This document shows positions 23,705 through 34,400 of a stretch of DNA of 64,000 nucleotides, in pieces. The notes beneath the pieces are model-generated. The model was not told the DNA's origin and searched no databases. It saw only the letters and a program-made list of their open reading frames with translations. Origin of the DNA: Cliona cf. orientalis (taxonomy: Eukaryota; Porifera; Demospongiae; Clionaida; Clionaidae). The stretch is from the NCBI GenBank assembly GCA_963930775.1, contig OZ005689.1:10296010-10360009 (forward strand). The letters are read 5' to 3'. Made by a program: the position numbers and the translations under genes. The first letter of the stretch is position 1; the number at the start of each line of letters is the position of its first letter.

Positions 23705-24488
23705 GGTCATAGCTTGCACCTGTGCCTTGATAAGTTCAGTCATTGATTTCATAAGTGTATCACTGCTAGTAGCATCTGTCACTGTAGCACCACCATCACC
23801 AGCGCTGGCAGTAGCTGGGTCCGTAGCTCCTCGCGACGAGTCCGTAGGCGCGGCAGGGTCTGTGGGCGGAGTAGGATCGGAAGGCGGAGTCCCGCTAGCA
23901 CCGCTGGATTCCGTTGACCTTTCACCCGAACCGACGTCAGGCGGCGGCGGCGGCACATGCGCAGTAGTACCTGCGGGGTCTGCTGACTTTGACTCGGGGG
24001 TCTTCAGCTTTTCCTCGAGCACGGAGATTTTCTCCTGGAAAGTGTTCTTTTCCAGCTCGAACCCGGATTTGAGGTCGGTGATCCAGTCATGAGCGCGCCT
24101 TTTCTCTTCCTCGACGAGGTTCTGCTCCCTCTCAATGGCTCTCTGATGCTCTGCTCGGCCCGAGTGCGTCCAGAGCTTTGTGCCTGTCGAGTTCAGCCTC
24201 CAGCGCAGCGCTTTTGAGCTCCCGCTCCAAGTTGGCACTACGCTCTTGCTCTAGCTTTAGATTAGCTTGAGCCTCTTCGGCTACGTCACGCAGCTGCTGG
24301 ATCTCCTCATCCTTCTTCTGGGTTTGGAGTTGGGTCAGTGCTCTCTCTAGTTTCTCGAGTTTTGCTTTGAGTTGCTCCGCTTCAGTGCCCATTTTAGCTC
24401 TTTGACGGGTGATTATCGTTCGGCTTCCTGAAATGCTGTCAGTGTTGCTGATCGTTGGGTTGAGTGCTTTGAGTTCTCTGCTTGTCAT
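23705..24488 (-). pseudogene. inner element gag N-terminal part
   Basis: Starts MTSRELKALNP at 24488 just after the primer-binding region. A long coiled coil (heptads in EQLKAKLEKLERALTQLQ) is followed by a second helical segment and a Pro/Thr/Ser/Asp-rich linker with PPPPPDVGSGE. A single-nucleotide frame change lies near 24165. The 3' edge is cut by the MULE-like insertion. Confidence 0.8.
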
Positions 24489-24522
24489 AAGTCCTGTTCA
24501 ATCCTGTCAGAGGGTCGCCAAC

Positions 24523-24754
24523 TGTAACGACCAGGGTCTCCTGATGTTATTAGCAAATACTTATTTTAATAGTAAACTTAGCAAAGATACATACAGGCTA
24601 CACTTACAAAAAGACAGTTACTTCATGACTGACAAAGATTAGCAACTGAACTCAATACACAAAACCGGTCTGACTGGCCTAACTAGAATGACATAGCATT
24701 ACATCATAACCAAAGATACAAGCATATACAAAACCAAAACCACATGACACTACA
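24523..24754 (-). repeat. inner element 5' LTR
   Basis: 232-bp LTR, TG..CA-bounded, followed on the minus strand by the primer-binding region. It should hold the promoter of the element. Confidence 0.92.
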
Positions 24755-25876
24755 GGCATCAATGACAATGAGGAAAGATTTGTTCATGAAGGGACCAGCG
24801 AAGTCGATGTGAATCCTCTCCCAGGGTCTGGTAGGCCAGCTCCAGGGGTGAAGAGGTGCTTTAGCTGGCGACTGCTTCACTACTGCACAATCCGGACATG
24901 ACTTCACGAGAGATTCCAATTCTTTGTCGATTCCGGACCACCAGACGTGGCTCCGTGCGAGTGCTTTCATTTTGGAGATTCCTAGATGTTCTTTGTGCAG
25001 CTCTGCCTTGATTTTCTCCCTGAGGGGTGGAGGAATGATCACTCGTCCTCCCCAGAGCAAACATCCATCTTCTACGGACAATTCCGCGATTTTCGAATGA
25101 TAAGTCTTTAGTAGTGCTTTTGGAACCTCCACAGGCCAACCACTAAGAATATAAAGCTTCACCTTGCTGAGTGTTGGATCTCGTTGCGTTTCTCTACGAA
25201 TTTCCGTGCTGGTTACTGGGAGCGATTCAATCCTGCGAATGTTGCATAAATGAGTTTCTGAAGGAACCTGCGGTCCTTCCATCGGCAATGGTAGTCACGA
25301 TAAGGCATCCGCGTTGCAGTGGGCACTAGTTGCTCGGAACTCGATGTCGTAGTCGTAAGCGGCCAACAGCAATGCCCATCGTTGCAATCTAGCCGCAGCC
25401 ACGGATGGAACTCCTGTCTTGGGACCAAGAATGCTCGTTAGTGGCTTGTGGTCCGTCACAAGCGTAAACTTCCTGCCATACAAGTAGTTGTGGAACTTGC
25501 ATACTCCATAAACAAGAGCTAAGGCCTCCTTGTCTATCTGTGAGTAGTTCTTTTCACTTGGTGACAAGGAGCGGGAGGTGAAGGCAATCGGTCTCTCTTC
25601 GCCATTGGAAAGAATATGGGAGATAACAGCTCCCAATCCATATTGGGAAGCGTCGGCGGCAAGCTTCAGCGGCAGGCTAGGGTCATAGTGTGTCAAGAGA
25701 TTGGAGGCAGTCAGGAGCTGCTTCGCTGAATCCATGGCTTGTGAGCACTCTTCAGTCCAATCCCATTTCTGGTCCTTTCGGAGTAAGTCATTCAGCGGTT
25801 GGATAATTGTGGCGAGATTTGGGAGAAACTTGCGGTAATAAATCAGGAGGCCGAGGAACGACCTCAGCTGCTGCAC
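24755..25876 (-). pseudogene. outer element RNase H and integrase N-terminal part
   Basis: RNase H with AADASQYGLGAVI near 25620-25660 and TDHKPLTSILG near 25440, then HCNADALS followed by a TGA stop (25295-25297), then in the same frame the integrase zinc module (H..H..C..C, including CPDCAVV) and the first catalytic Asp in HIDFAGPF. The end is cut by the inner element. The internal TGA is a plausible single-base nonsense change. Confidence 0.88.
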
Positions 25877-27824
25877 GTTTTTTGGGCATGGGGGCTTGCA
25901 TAATCGCTGCGATCTTTTCGGGTGTCGCTCGTATACCGTCTGCGTCTACCACGTGACCCAGGTAGGCAACTGAGTCTCGCATAAAGTAGCATTTGCTCCG
26001 TTTCATTCTAATGCCATAGGTCTGTAGACGGCGCAAAACTTCCTCCAAGTTGTGGAGGTGCTCCTCTTTCGCAGCCCCAGTGATCAGTATGTCATCGATG
26101 TAACACATTGCACCAGGGACTCCTTGTAAGATGGTATCCATTACCTTTTGAAATTGAGCGGGAGCGGAAGCTATCCCAAATGGGAGGCGGTTGAACTGAT
26201 AAAGGCCATGGTGAGTGTTTATCGTGCAGTACTTCTTTGATTCGGGGTGCAAGGCAAGTTGGAGGTAAGCTTGCGTCAAATCAAGCTTAGTGAATTTCTT
26301 TCCGTTAGCTAGTGTCGCCAGAAGGTCTTCAACCTTCGGCAGGGGATACTGATCCACACTCAAAGACGGATTAATAGTGACTTTAAAATCACCACACAGT
26401 CGAACCCGCCCATCTGGCTTTGGTACCGCTACTAATGGGGTCGCCCACTCACTGTGGGTCACTTTGTCAATTATCCCCTCACGCTCGAGGCGGTCCAATT
26501 CCTCTTCTATAGGCTCCCGCAAAGCATAGGGAACAGAGCGTGGCTTAAAAAACTTGGGTATCACTTCTGGATTGACATGCAACTCGGCTTGGAAGGACTT
26601 AATAGTGCCTAGTTCATCCTTAAAGAGGTCCCCATACTTGTCCAGTAAGTACTCTAGACTCCCCACGGCATGCTTACTCATGGCTTTGATCTCCTTCCAG
26701 TTTAGCGTCAGATGTTGTAGCCAGTCCCGACCGAGCAAGCATGGACCGTCTCCCGCGACTACCGTTAAGGGTAGCTCCTGCGTCTGTTGTTCGTACTGAA
26801 CTTTGGCATCCATTGTGCCGATCACAGACAGTCGTTCTCCCGAGTATGTCTTGAGAAGGAGCTCAGACTTCCGCAAGTGGGTGCTGGCGAAGTGTTCCTG
26901 GTAGTGCTTTTCCAAGATAATCGCAATAGCAGCCCCCGTGTCCAGCTCCATGGTAATAGGCGTTTCATTGATCACCAGGGGTACTTTGATAGGTGGAGTA
27001 GTTCCTCCTCCCACGGTATGAAGGGGTAGATATTCGGGTCCTTCAGATTCCGAGTCGGTTGCCGTCGCAACATATCGCTGGGCTGCAGGTCGCTTATTGG
27101 ACTTCGTTGCTGGTGCCGGCTTATAACATTGATTCTGTCGTTTCTTAGGCGATTGACAAACTGGCGCAATATGTCCTCGCTTCCCACAGTTGTGGCACTC
27201 GGCGTCTCGAAATTTGCAATCCTTCTGGTCGTGCGATGACCTTCCACAACGATAGCATGGTTTGCGCTGTGGAGCAACTCGATTTACAGCATTTTCCGTC
27301 CCATTTAGAGACTTTGCATTCTTCTCTGCGGCCTCTATTCCAACAGAGAGTTCAACAGCTCTGGTCAAGGTAAGGTCAGCCTCGGTTAAGAGCTTCTTCT
27401 GAATGGCTTCGTTACGTAAGCCACACACTAGACGGTCTCGGAGGGCCTCGTCCAGGAATCCTCCAAATTGGCAGTGGGTTGTCAGGCGTCGGAGTTCAGC
27501 CACGTATTCGTTTATTGATTCTCCGACTGCTTGGGACCGTCGATGAAAATGAAACCGTTCTGCGATTATCACTGGCTTTGGCTCATAGTGCTTCTTAAGA
27601 GCAGCGGCCAATTCTGTGTAGGACTTATCCTTTGGAATGGACGGTGAGACGAGGTTCCTTAGAAACGAATACGTTTGGCTTCCGATTAGGCTGAGGAATG
27701 TAGCCTTTTTTCGCTCATTTTTGATTTCGTTTGCGATGAAAAATTGTTCCACTCGTTCCAGGTAGGAAGAGAACAGTTCGTTGTCTGGACGATACGGTTC
27801 AATGTGGCCAATGGTAGTGGCCAT
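25877..27824 (-). pseudogene. outer element gag, protease and RT
   Basis: The ATG at 27824 (MATTIGHIEPY) overlaps the primer-binding region. The protein has a capsid-like gag, two zinc knuckles (CYRCGRSSHDQKDC and CHNCGKRGHIAPVC), a protease with MELDTGAA, and an RT with MCYIDDILITG near 26090. A one-base frame change near 25877 shifts the end of this frame out of the RNase H frame, so the protein would stop early. Confidence 0.9.
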
Positions 27825-27836
27825 CCTCGTCGCCAA

Positions 27837-28090
27837 TGTAAAGTACCAAACCAGATAGCTAGCTTTTCGACTTCAGAATAGAATTATTGTCAAGACAGCG
27901 ATTCAATACACACATAGAGATAATACAGGCATTGCGCAAACGGCGCTGCTACCTAACAATAGAACAGAACAAAGAGCCGGACAAAAGGTCCAGCCAACTA
28001 AACGAGCATGCGCATACAGAACTACAATAGTAACTACAATAGTATAATGTAATGTTCAAAGTTACAGTTACAATAGTTTGAGTTACTACA
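27837..28090 (-). repeat. outer element 5' LTR
   Basis: 254 bp; 12 nt longer than its partner because TAACTACAATAG is duplicated near 28030. Target repeat CTAGT follows at 28091-28095. Confidence 0.92.
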
Positions 28091-28095
28091 CTAGT

Positions 28096-28400
28096 ATCTC
28101 AAAATAACTTTTATCTATATGTGCTGTAAGTTGTCCAAATTTGGCCCTGAAACTGTGAAGCATACTAACAGGAGACCAAATTAAATTAAAACCTGTGACC
28201 ACCACAATTATATAATTACGATATTATATAAAAAAACATTACTATAATACACATAACATGTATGGACAGTGAAAGTTTTCTATGATTATACAAAAGTACA
28301 AAAAATTAGGGTGAACAATCGTGTTTGTGTTTGAATCTTTTTTTTAAACCAGGACTACGTTAACATTTCAGATGGGATAGTAATTGTAGTAGATTAACTC
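28096..28400. other. 3' flank of the ankyrin/death-domain gene
   Basis: AT-rich; probably 3' UTR and downstream sequence of the minus-strand gene whose stop is at 28401-28403. No other gene is seen. Confidence 0.5.
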
Positions 28401-31400
28401 TTATCTTTTTTCCTTAGCAAGAATATTCTTGGCAATTTTTTCGCTGAACACACTCACTGCATCCGCTAATGCATGCCATGTTGGACAAGGATTAGCACGA
28501 TCCAACCATTGTTTGAGCATACTCTTCAATCCATCATCGTCACGCTTTGTTTCAGCACCAATTTTGTCTAATACATCATCACTGATATCAAGTAAAGTAC
28601 CAATACTTTTCCATTTGTTGGCAACAGGAAGAAGCATTTTAAAAACATCTTTGAAGTCAGGTTGATTCCTAAGAAAGTTGGCAATACGTGTATGACCACT
28701 ATCCTCAGCGATGCCAAGAGCTGACTTTTGTGAGCCATCCATTGCTTTCAAATTAACATTTGCTCCTTGCTGTACTAGTAACTTAACAACTTCAAGGCGT
28801 CCCATAAAGCATGCTATCATCAGAGCTGTCATTCCTGAAGTCATAAATTGATCTACTATTGCCCCACAGTTAATTAAATGATTGGCAATGTCTGTATGCC
28901 CATTTTGGCTTGCATACATTAAAGCAGACCATCCTGATCTTGTTTTAATATTCACACGAGCATTGCAGTGTATCAGAACTTTCACAGTTTCAAGATGCCC
29001 ATTCTGACATGCCATCATCAAAGCACATGTTCCTTGCATATCTTGCAGATTCACATCAGCACCATATTCTAACAACACAGTTACAATTTCAGTATATCCA
29101 TGCTGACTTGCAAGTGACAAAGCTGTGGGTCCATTTTCATGTTGAAGGTTCACCTCAGCACCATATTTTAAAAGTATTTTAACAGCCCTGATGTATCCAT
29201 TTTGACTAGCTGCCATCAAAGCACTCCGTTTATCATGCTCAACAAGATTCACTTGAGCACCATGTTCAAGTAGTAATTCAATGATTTCAGTGTGTCCAAA
29301 CTGACTTGCTACTGTCAAAGCAGATCTCCCATCATTTATTTGTAGGTCTAATTGCGCTCCATGCTCAATCAACAATTTCACAACACCAGTGTGTCCATTC
29401 TGACAAGCAGCCATCAGGGCAGGAGGTACACTTTTTGTATAATGGTCTACTTGTACACCTTGTTTTAGCAGCAGTTTGACAATATCACTATGCCCCCTTT
29501 GGCTTGCTATGATCAAAGCTGTAGCACCTCCAATTGCCCGAAGGTTTGCTTGAGCACCATGTTCTAGCAGAATTTTGACTATCTCAGTGGATCCAAGCTG
29601 GCATGCTATCATTAAAGCAGATCCTCCTGTACTTGACTGCAAATCTATTTGAGCATTATGCTCCAAAAGTAATTTGACAATGTCAGTTTGGCCATATTGA
29701 ATTGCTAACATTAAAGCAGATGTTCCATTTTCCAACTGCTGATTTATTAGGGCATTGTGGTCAATGAGCAACTCAATAACTTCAGTTTTCCCATACCTAC
29801 ATGCTTCCATTAAGGCACAATTCCCACTGCCTGTTTGGAGATTTATCTGAACATTGTACTTTAACAATACTTCCACGCACTGTGTATCTCCAACTCGACA
29901 TGCAACTATAAGTGCAGTCACAGTCTCTGCATCTACTTCTACTGTACAATCAATATCGAATGTTCCAGATTCCAAAATATGGTTGATATGATCAATGTTA
30001 CCTTGCTTTATTGCATTAATCAATTTGATCATGGGTGGTTCACTGTTGTCACTTTCAGGTGTTTTCATTTGAGATGTAGCTGTAGAATTGTGTAATATGG
30101 TCGTTCATTATGTAAAGTAGTGACACAAAATAGCCAAATTTAAATGAGTCCACATGACTCCACCAAATTCGTACTTTTTGTTCAACATAATATGGTTAGT
30201 TGAAGTCATTATTTTTGTAAACACAATGTAGCCTATAAATCTTTAAGCTCACCAAATTACCCAGTAGGTAGTTACACACTAAGAAATAGTTATACTTACT
30301 AAGTAGTTGCATCCAACACAGAAAAAATATTACCATGAATATAATATTTACTACTTAGCCTTGTTTCCTAGGTAATAAACAGGGATTATACGCCATATTT
30401 TACTTCCCATGGGGCAAAACATTTGGTATGAGGATATTTTACTTCCCCCAGGGAAGCACATGAGCCAATCACAGTAGAGATCTCACCCCATATGTGATCT
30501 TACATGAGAAAACCAAGCATAAATCGTCAGACATCGATTTGAGATAAAGGCCAAAATCTATGTTGTAGCTTCTAGAATGCTATACCTACTGAGTTATGGC
30601 TTGAAGAAGTCAGCCATGTAGCTATAGAACATTGACCGTCAATGATACAGAGCTGTTGCATTACATTTACTGTAACAGTACAGTCAGCTAAAACTGCAAG
30701 CATGCAGACAGAGCGAGCTATAAGGGTGTAGAAAGACTGGGCCATTTCTCAAAACACAAAGCTCCTCTCTCGCAAGTATTCTTTCAGTCAGTACAGAATT
30801 CTGCGAGTTGACTGTGTCAGAATGAATATTTAGTTGCCTAGATTTGACATAGAAGTCTGCGAGAAGAATGAAGGCCCCTACCAGCTGATCAAGTTGTGGT
30901 CTACAGTGTCAGCTATGCAAGCATGGGCAAGCAGATATCAAGCTTAAATAAACTTCTCTTATGGAACACCCCTGGGTGGCGATGCTGCCACCTATGGCAT
31001 TCAGCTACATGCTGTAGCCATCAAGCCTAATTCATCAAAGGATCATTAACTGTAGCACTTGTATACAAACCCTGAGATTTTTTCCAGAGAAAAAACCTCA
31101 GGACTTGAGTGGGGATCAAACCCACACACTCACATCTCCGGTGTGATGCTCTACCAATTGAGCTACCAAGCCCTTGGGAGCAAGGTGGTGGGGAGAAAGG
31201 GTATACAAGTGCTAGTTCTCAGGACTTGTATACAAGTGCTACAGTTGGTAGCTCAATTGGTAGAGCATCACACCGGAGATGTGAGTGTGTGGGTTCGATC
31301 CCCACTCAAGTCCTGAGGTTTTTTCTCCGGAAAAAAAATCTCAGGACTTGTATACAAGTGCTACAGTTAAAGATATCAAGCTTTTTGACAATCCCTCCAT

Positions 31401-34400
31401 GGTTTTCGCATGACACTCGATGGCTACCTAAATAAAAGGCAAGCGCAGCTGATAACCTAAGAGCAGGAAAGTTGCCTCTGGGATCTTGGATTACTCGGTG
31501 ATGAAAATGCACAAGTGGTACTTAATACAATTGTCTACCAAATGGGATATTTCTTCACGTTTAGGAGTGGTAATCAGTCTACACTAAGACCACCGGAAGT
31601 CCATATACGTACAATACATTTTAATGTCAACGCGCGGTTTGCATGGCGCCTATGGGGGTTAATGATATGCATGCCATACACGTGGGGTCAAAAATAGTGC
31701 ATGTCTATGTACAACTGTATCTTCTAGTGTGAGTTAGCTATCGTTCTATCTCAAGTACCATTGTAAAGAAGAAGAGCTGAGCTTCACATTGATACCAAGA
31801 ACAAGACTAAGCGTGCCGAGATGACCGATGTAGACATGAACCAGTTTTCAGCCGCGTATGGCTGATGGCATCTTTGAATTCGGGGCAAATCTGTAACACT
31901 CACACCAGCGCTAGGGGACTTGGTCCACGTACCGGAGCAGTTACTCCGCTGAATAACGAGTCTTCCAGGGTCACTCAGCCACCACGAGCGCTCTTTGAAA
32001 ATCTAAAATAATTTATCACTTTAGCCTGTTCTATTTTCTTGATAGTAGCTAGCTAGACTGTCAACTAAAGAAAATACTAAACTTTAGCTACTAAATTAGC
32101 TAAGTTATAGCTATCAACTCTTCGTCTTGAGTACTTTCTTCGTGACAGTTCAACTCGCTCGTCCATTTCTTGATCTTTTCTGGCTGAATGGAACTTTGAA
32201 TTCGGGGCAAATCTGTAACACTCATTCCAGAACGAAAAACGAGGCATCCTCGATGTCTATACCATAGTGGCAGTGCATAGCAGTAGCGTGGAACAGAACC
32301 GCTCGAGGCGCTTCGAGAAACGAGCCTTCGAAAACGAGAAAAATTCATTCTGTCCTGGGTAGGGCGCGGTACACGGATAGATATACGGACGTACGTGGAC
32401 GTATACGAGATTATTGCGTGTACATGCGTAATACGTACGCGCGCGTGCGTAATCATACGCAGGAAAACATCATTTCCGTTTTGCCATTAAACGGTAGGTC
32501 TTAGTGTAGACTGTAATGAACACAGATGCTTATGTCACCATCCATCTCAGATTCAGCTGTATGAACCTCCTAGTGATCGAGCTTATTTAGTGTACAGGGA
32601 GGATATTTCGAAAACTAGCCAAGGAGTTTTGGCAAACTTAAAGGAAAAACAGAAGGAAGTGTACCAATATGCTAATGAGCAATATCCAAGGAGATGTTTT
32701 GCAAGGCTTTATAAGCTTTGTAACTCAAAGTGTCCAGAGGATCGTCCTCCCAACCCCTTTCACCTAATTCCACCGCCAAAACCAAAGAGGAATATGTAAT
32801 GGTTATACACCGAGGTGTAGGTAGCTATGGGATTTATCATACCGAGGGCCCGCAGGGCACGAGGTATGATAAATCACCGTAGCTACCATAACCGAGGTGT
32901 ATAACCGACTTCTACCATGGTAAACTATGCTCGTTACCGTAGCTGGAGTAGCCATGTCACTGATTGCTTAGCCATTCAGGCTACCAATATCGATGAAGAA
33001 CGCTGGACTAGGACGAATGCACTCCAGGCGCAGCCATGATCGAGGCCCGGCGGCGACCGCAATGTTGCCAGGGATGATGACTGGCGGTCCTTTCTTCAGG
33101 GCTCCTAAAATCTCAACAACAATGACATAAGCATGGCATTCGTCATATGATGTAGCAATATCTCTCTGACTAAGCACAAAAATGACGATTCTTCCTGCAA
33201 ACAGTGAACTAGCCACACAGCTGTAGAAAAATTACTGACCTGGCATCCCATAGGCGGCGGAAACGGGGGGGGGGGGGGGGGGGGGGGGGCCATGGCCCCC
33301 CCCCCCCACTTTTCAAGGCTGATACACCCACTTTTGCCTTGTGCTAAACAAAAAACAATGAACTTGTCAATTTTAGCTGTTTGCAATAGCCTTCCATCAG
33401 TTCTGAGTCAAAAACATGCTAGTTTTATAGCTGCTTTCCTTGAAATCGACTGTTTTTTGCCCGTTGTCCATCATTGTTTCTTCATTTTCACGGACGCGGT
33501 ATCGCTAATTAGTGGGCGTGGCTTAAATTTTGCGCGCGCGGATCGTCTCCCTTCTTGGCCCCCTCACATTTAATATGCTTCCACCGCCTATGCATCCAAT
33601 TACTCCGCCCACTAAATTACCTTGCAAGCGTGTGCGCCCATTTCGAGGTTGATAAATAATTTTTAGGCTGATATGTGATTTATCAACCTCCTTTTGAGCA
33701 ATCTGATTGGTCAAAATGTTACAACCATGGTAGAATTGGTACTCAAAAACTCCTATGGGTCATAACTCCATTGAAGAAATAGTCAGCAAATGATGAAACA
33801 AATTGGGTTTGAGGGACACTACATTAATCACTCACTAAGCTTGACTTCTGCTACTTGTTGTTGCTCAATGAGGAGGAGGATGATAATGACCAACTCCAGT
33901 ACAGTGTGCATGCTTACAAGAGAACTTTGACAAACTGAAGCAGCTGTAATGTCACTGATAATTATTTGTATTACATCATGCATTGCTCATGTGATCTACC
34001 TTGTGCTTATGTTTTGTTTACTGTGTGCATGCATCTCTCTTGTGTTGAACATCAAAGATAAATCTGTCTGAATCAAATCAACTGTAGCTATTAAAGTGAT
34101 CATAACACTGGTGATGAGGATAAACTTTCTTCGTAAAGATAAAGATGGCCTCGAGACCAGATGTGAGTTTGTTGCCGCCGTTCGATCCAGTGGGCGATCT
34201 GACATCACTAGTAAGTGAACGCTGGAAGATATGGAAAAAACACTTTGAAACGTACTTATATTACTTGCTCTCAACATTACAGATGACGAGCAGAAAAGAG
34301 CTCTGTTGCTCTATCAGGCAGGTTAACACACACTGGAGAGTTTTGAAACTTGAAATGGTATGGGAGACGATTACAAAAGAGCCCTGGAGAAGTTGGACAA

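Larger units (their letters stand above)
17963..24754 (-). mobile_element. inner Ty3/Gypsy-type LTR retrotransposon, near-identical LTRs
   Basis: LTRs 17963-18190 (228 bp) and 24523-24754 (232 bp) begin TGTAACGACCAGGG and end GACACTACA. They are identical apart from one 4-nt indel, so the insertion is recent. It sits in the integrase region of the outer element with a short target repeat GGCA on both sides. On the minus strand the primer-binding region is TTGGCGACCCTCTGACAG (just below 24523), and a purine tract GGCTGGGGGAGA precedes the 3' LTR. The interior reads gag coiled coil, gag, zinc knuckle, protease, RT, RNase H, integrase. Confidence 0.93.
16790..28090 (-). mobile_element. outer Ty3/Gypsy-type LTR retrotransposon, split by a second one
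   Basis: LTRs at 16790-17031 (242 bp) and 27837-28090 (254 bp) begin TGTAAAGTACC and end GAGTTACTACA. They differ by only two clear substitutions and one 12-nt duplication. The whole unit is bracketed by CTAGT (16785-16789 and 28091-28095). On the minus strand the primer-binding region directly after the 5' LTR is TTGGCGACGAGGATGG, and a purine tract GGTGAGGGAGGGG precedes the 3' LTR. Without the inserted second element (17963-24754) it would be about 4.5 kb. The coding parts keep gag, protease, RT, RNase H and integrase order but carry frame breaks. Confidence 0.93.

Noticed and set aside
23727-24092. 121-codon plus-strand ORF
   Set aside because: Antisense of the Pro/Thr-rich gag linker.
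31101-31313. Functional tRNA genes
   Set aside because: A and B boxes are good, but loop position 33 is C, the two copies form one palindrome, and the same sequence recurs decayed at 63.6 kb; a SINE explains it better.
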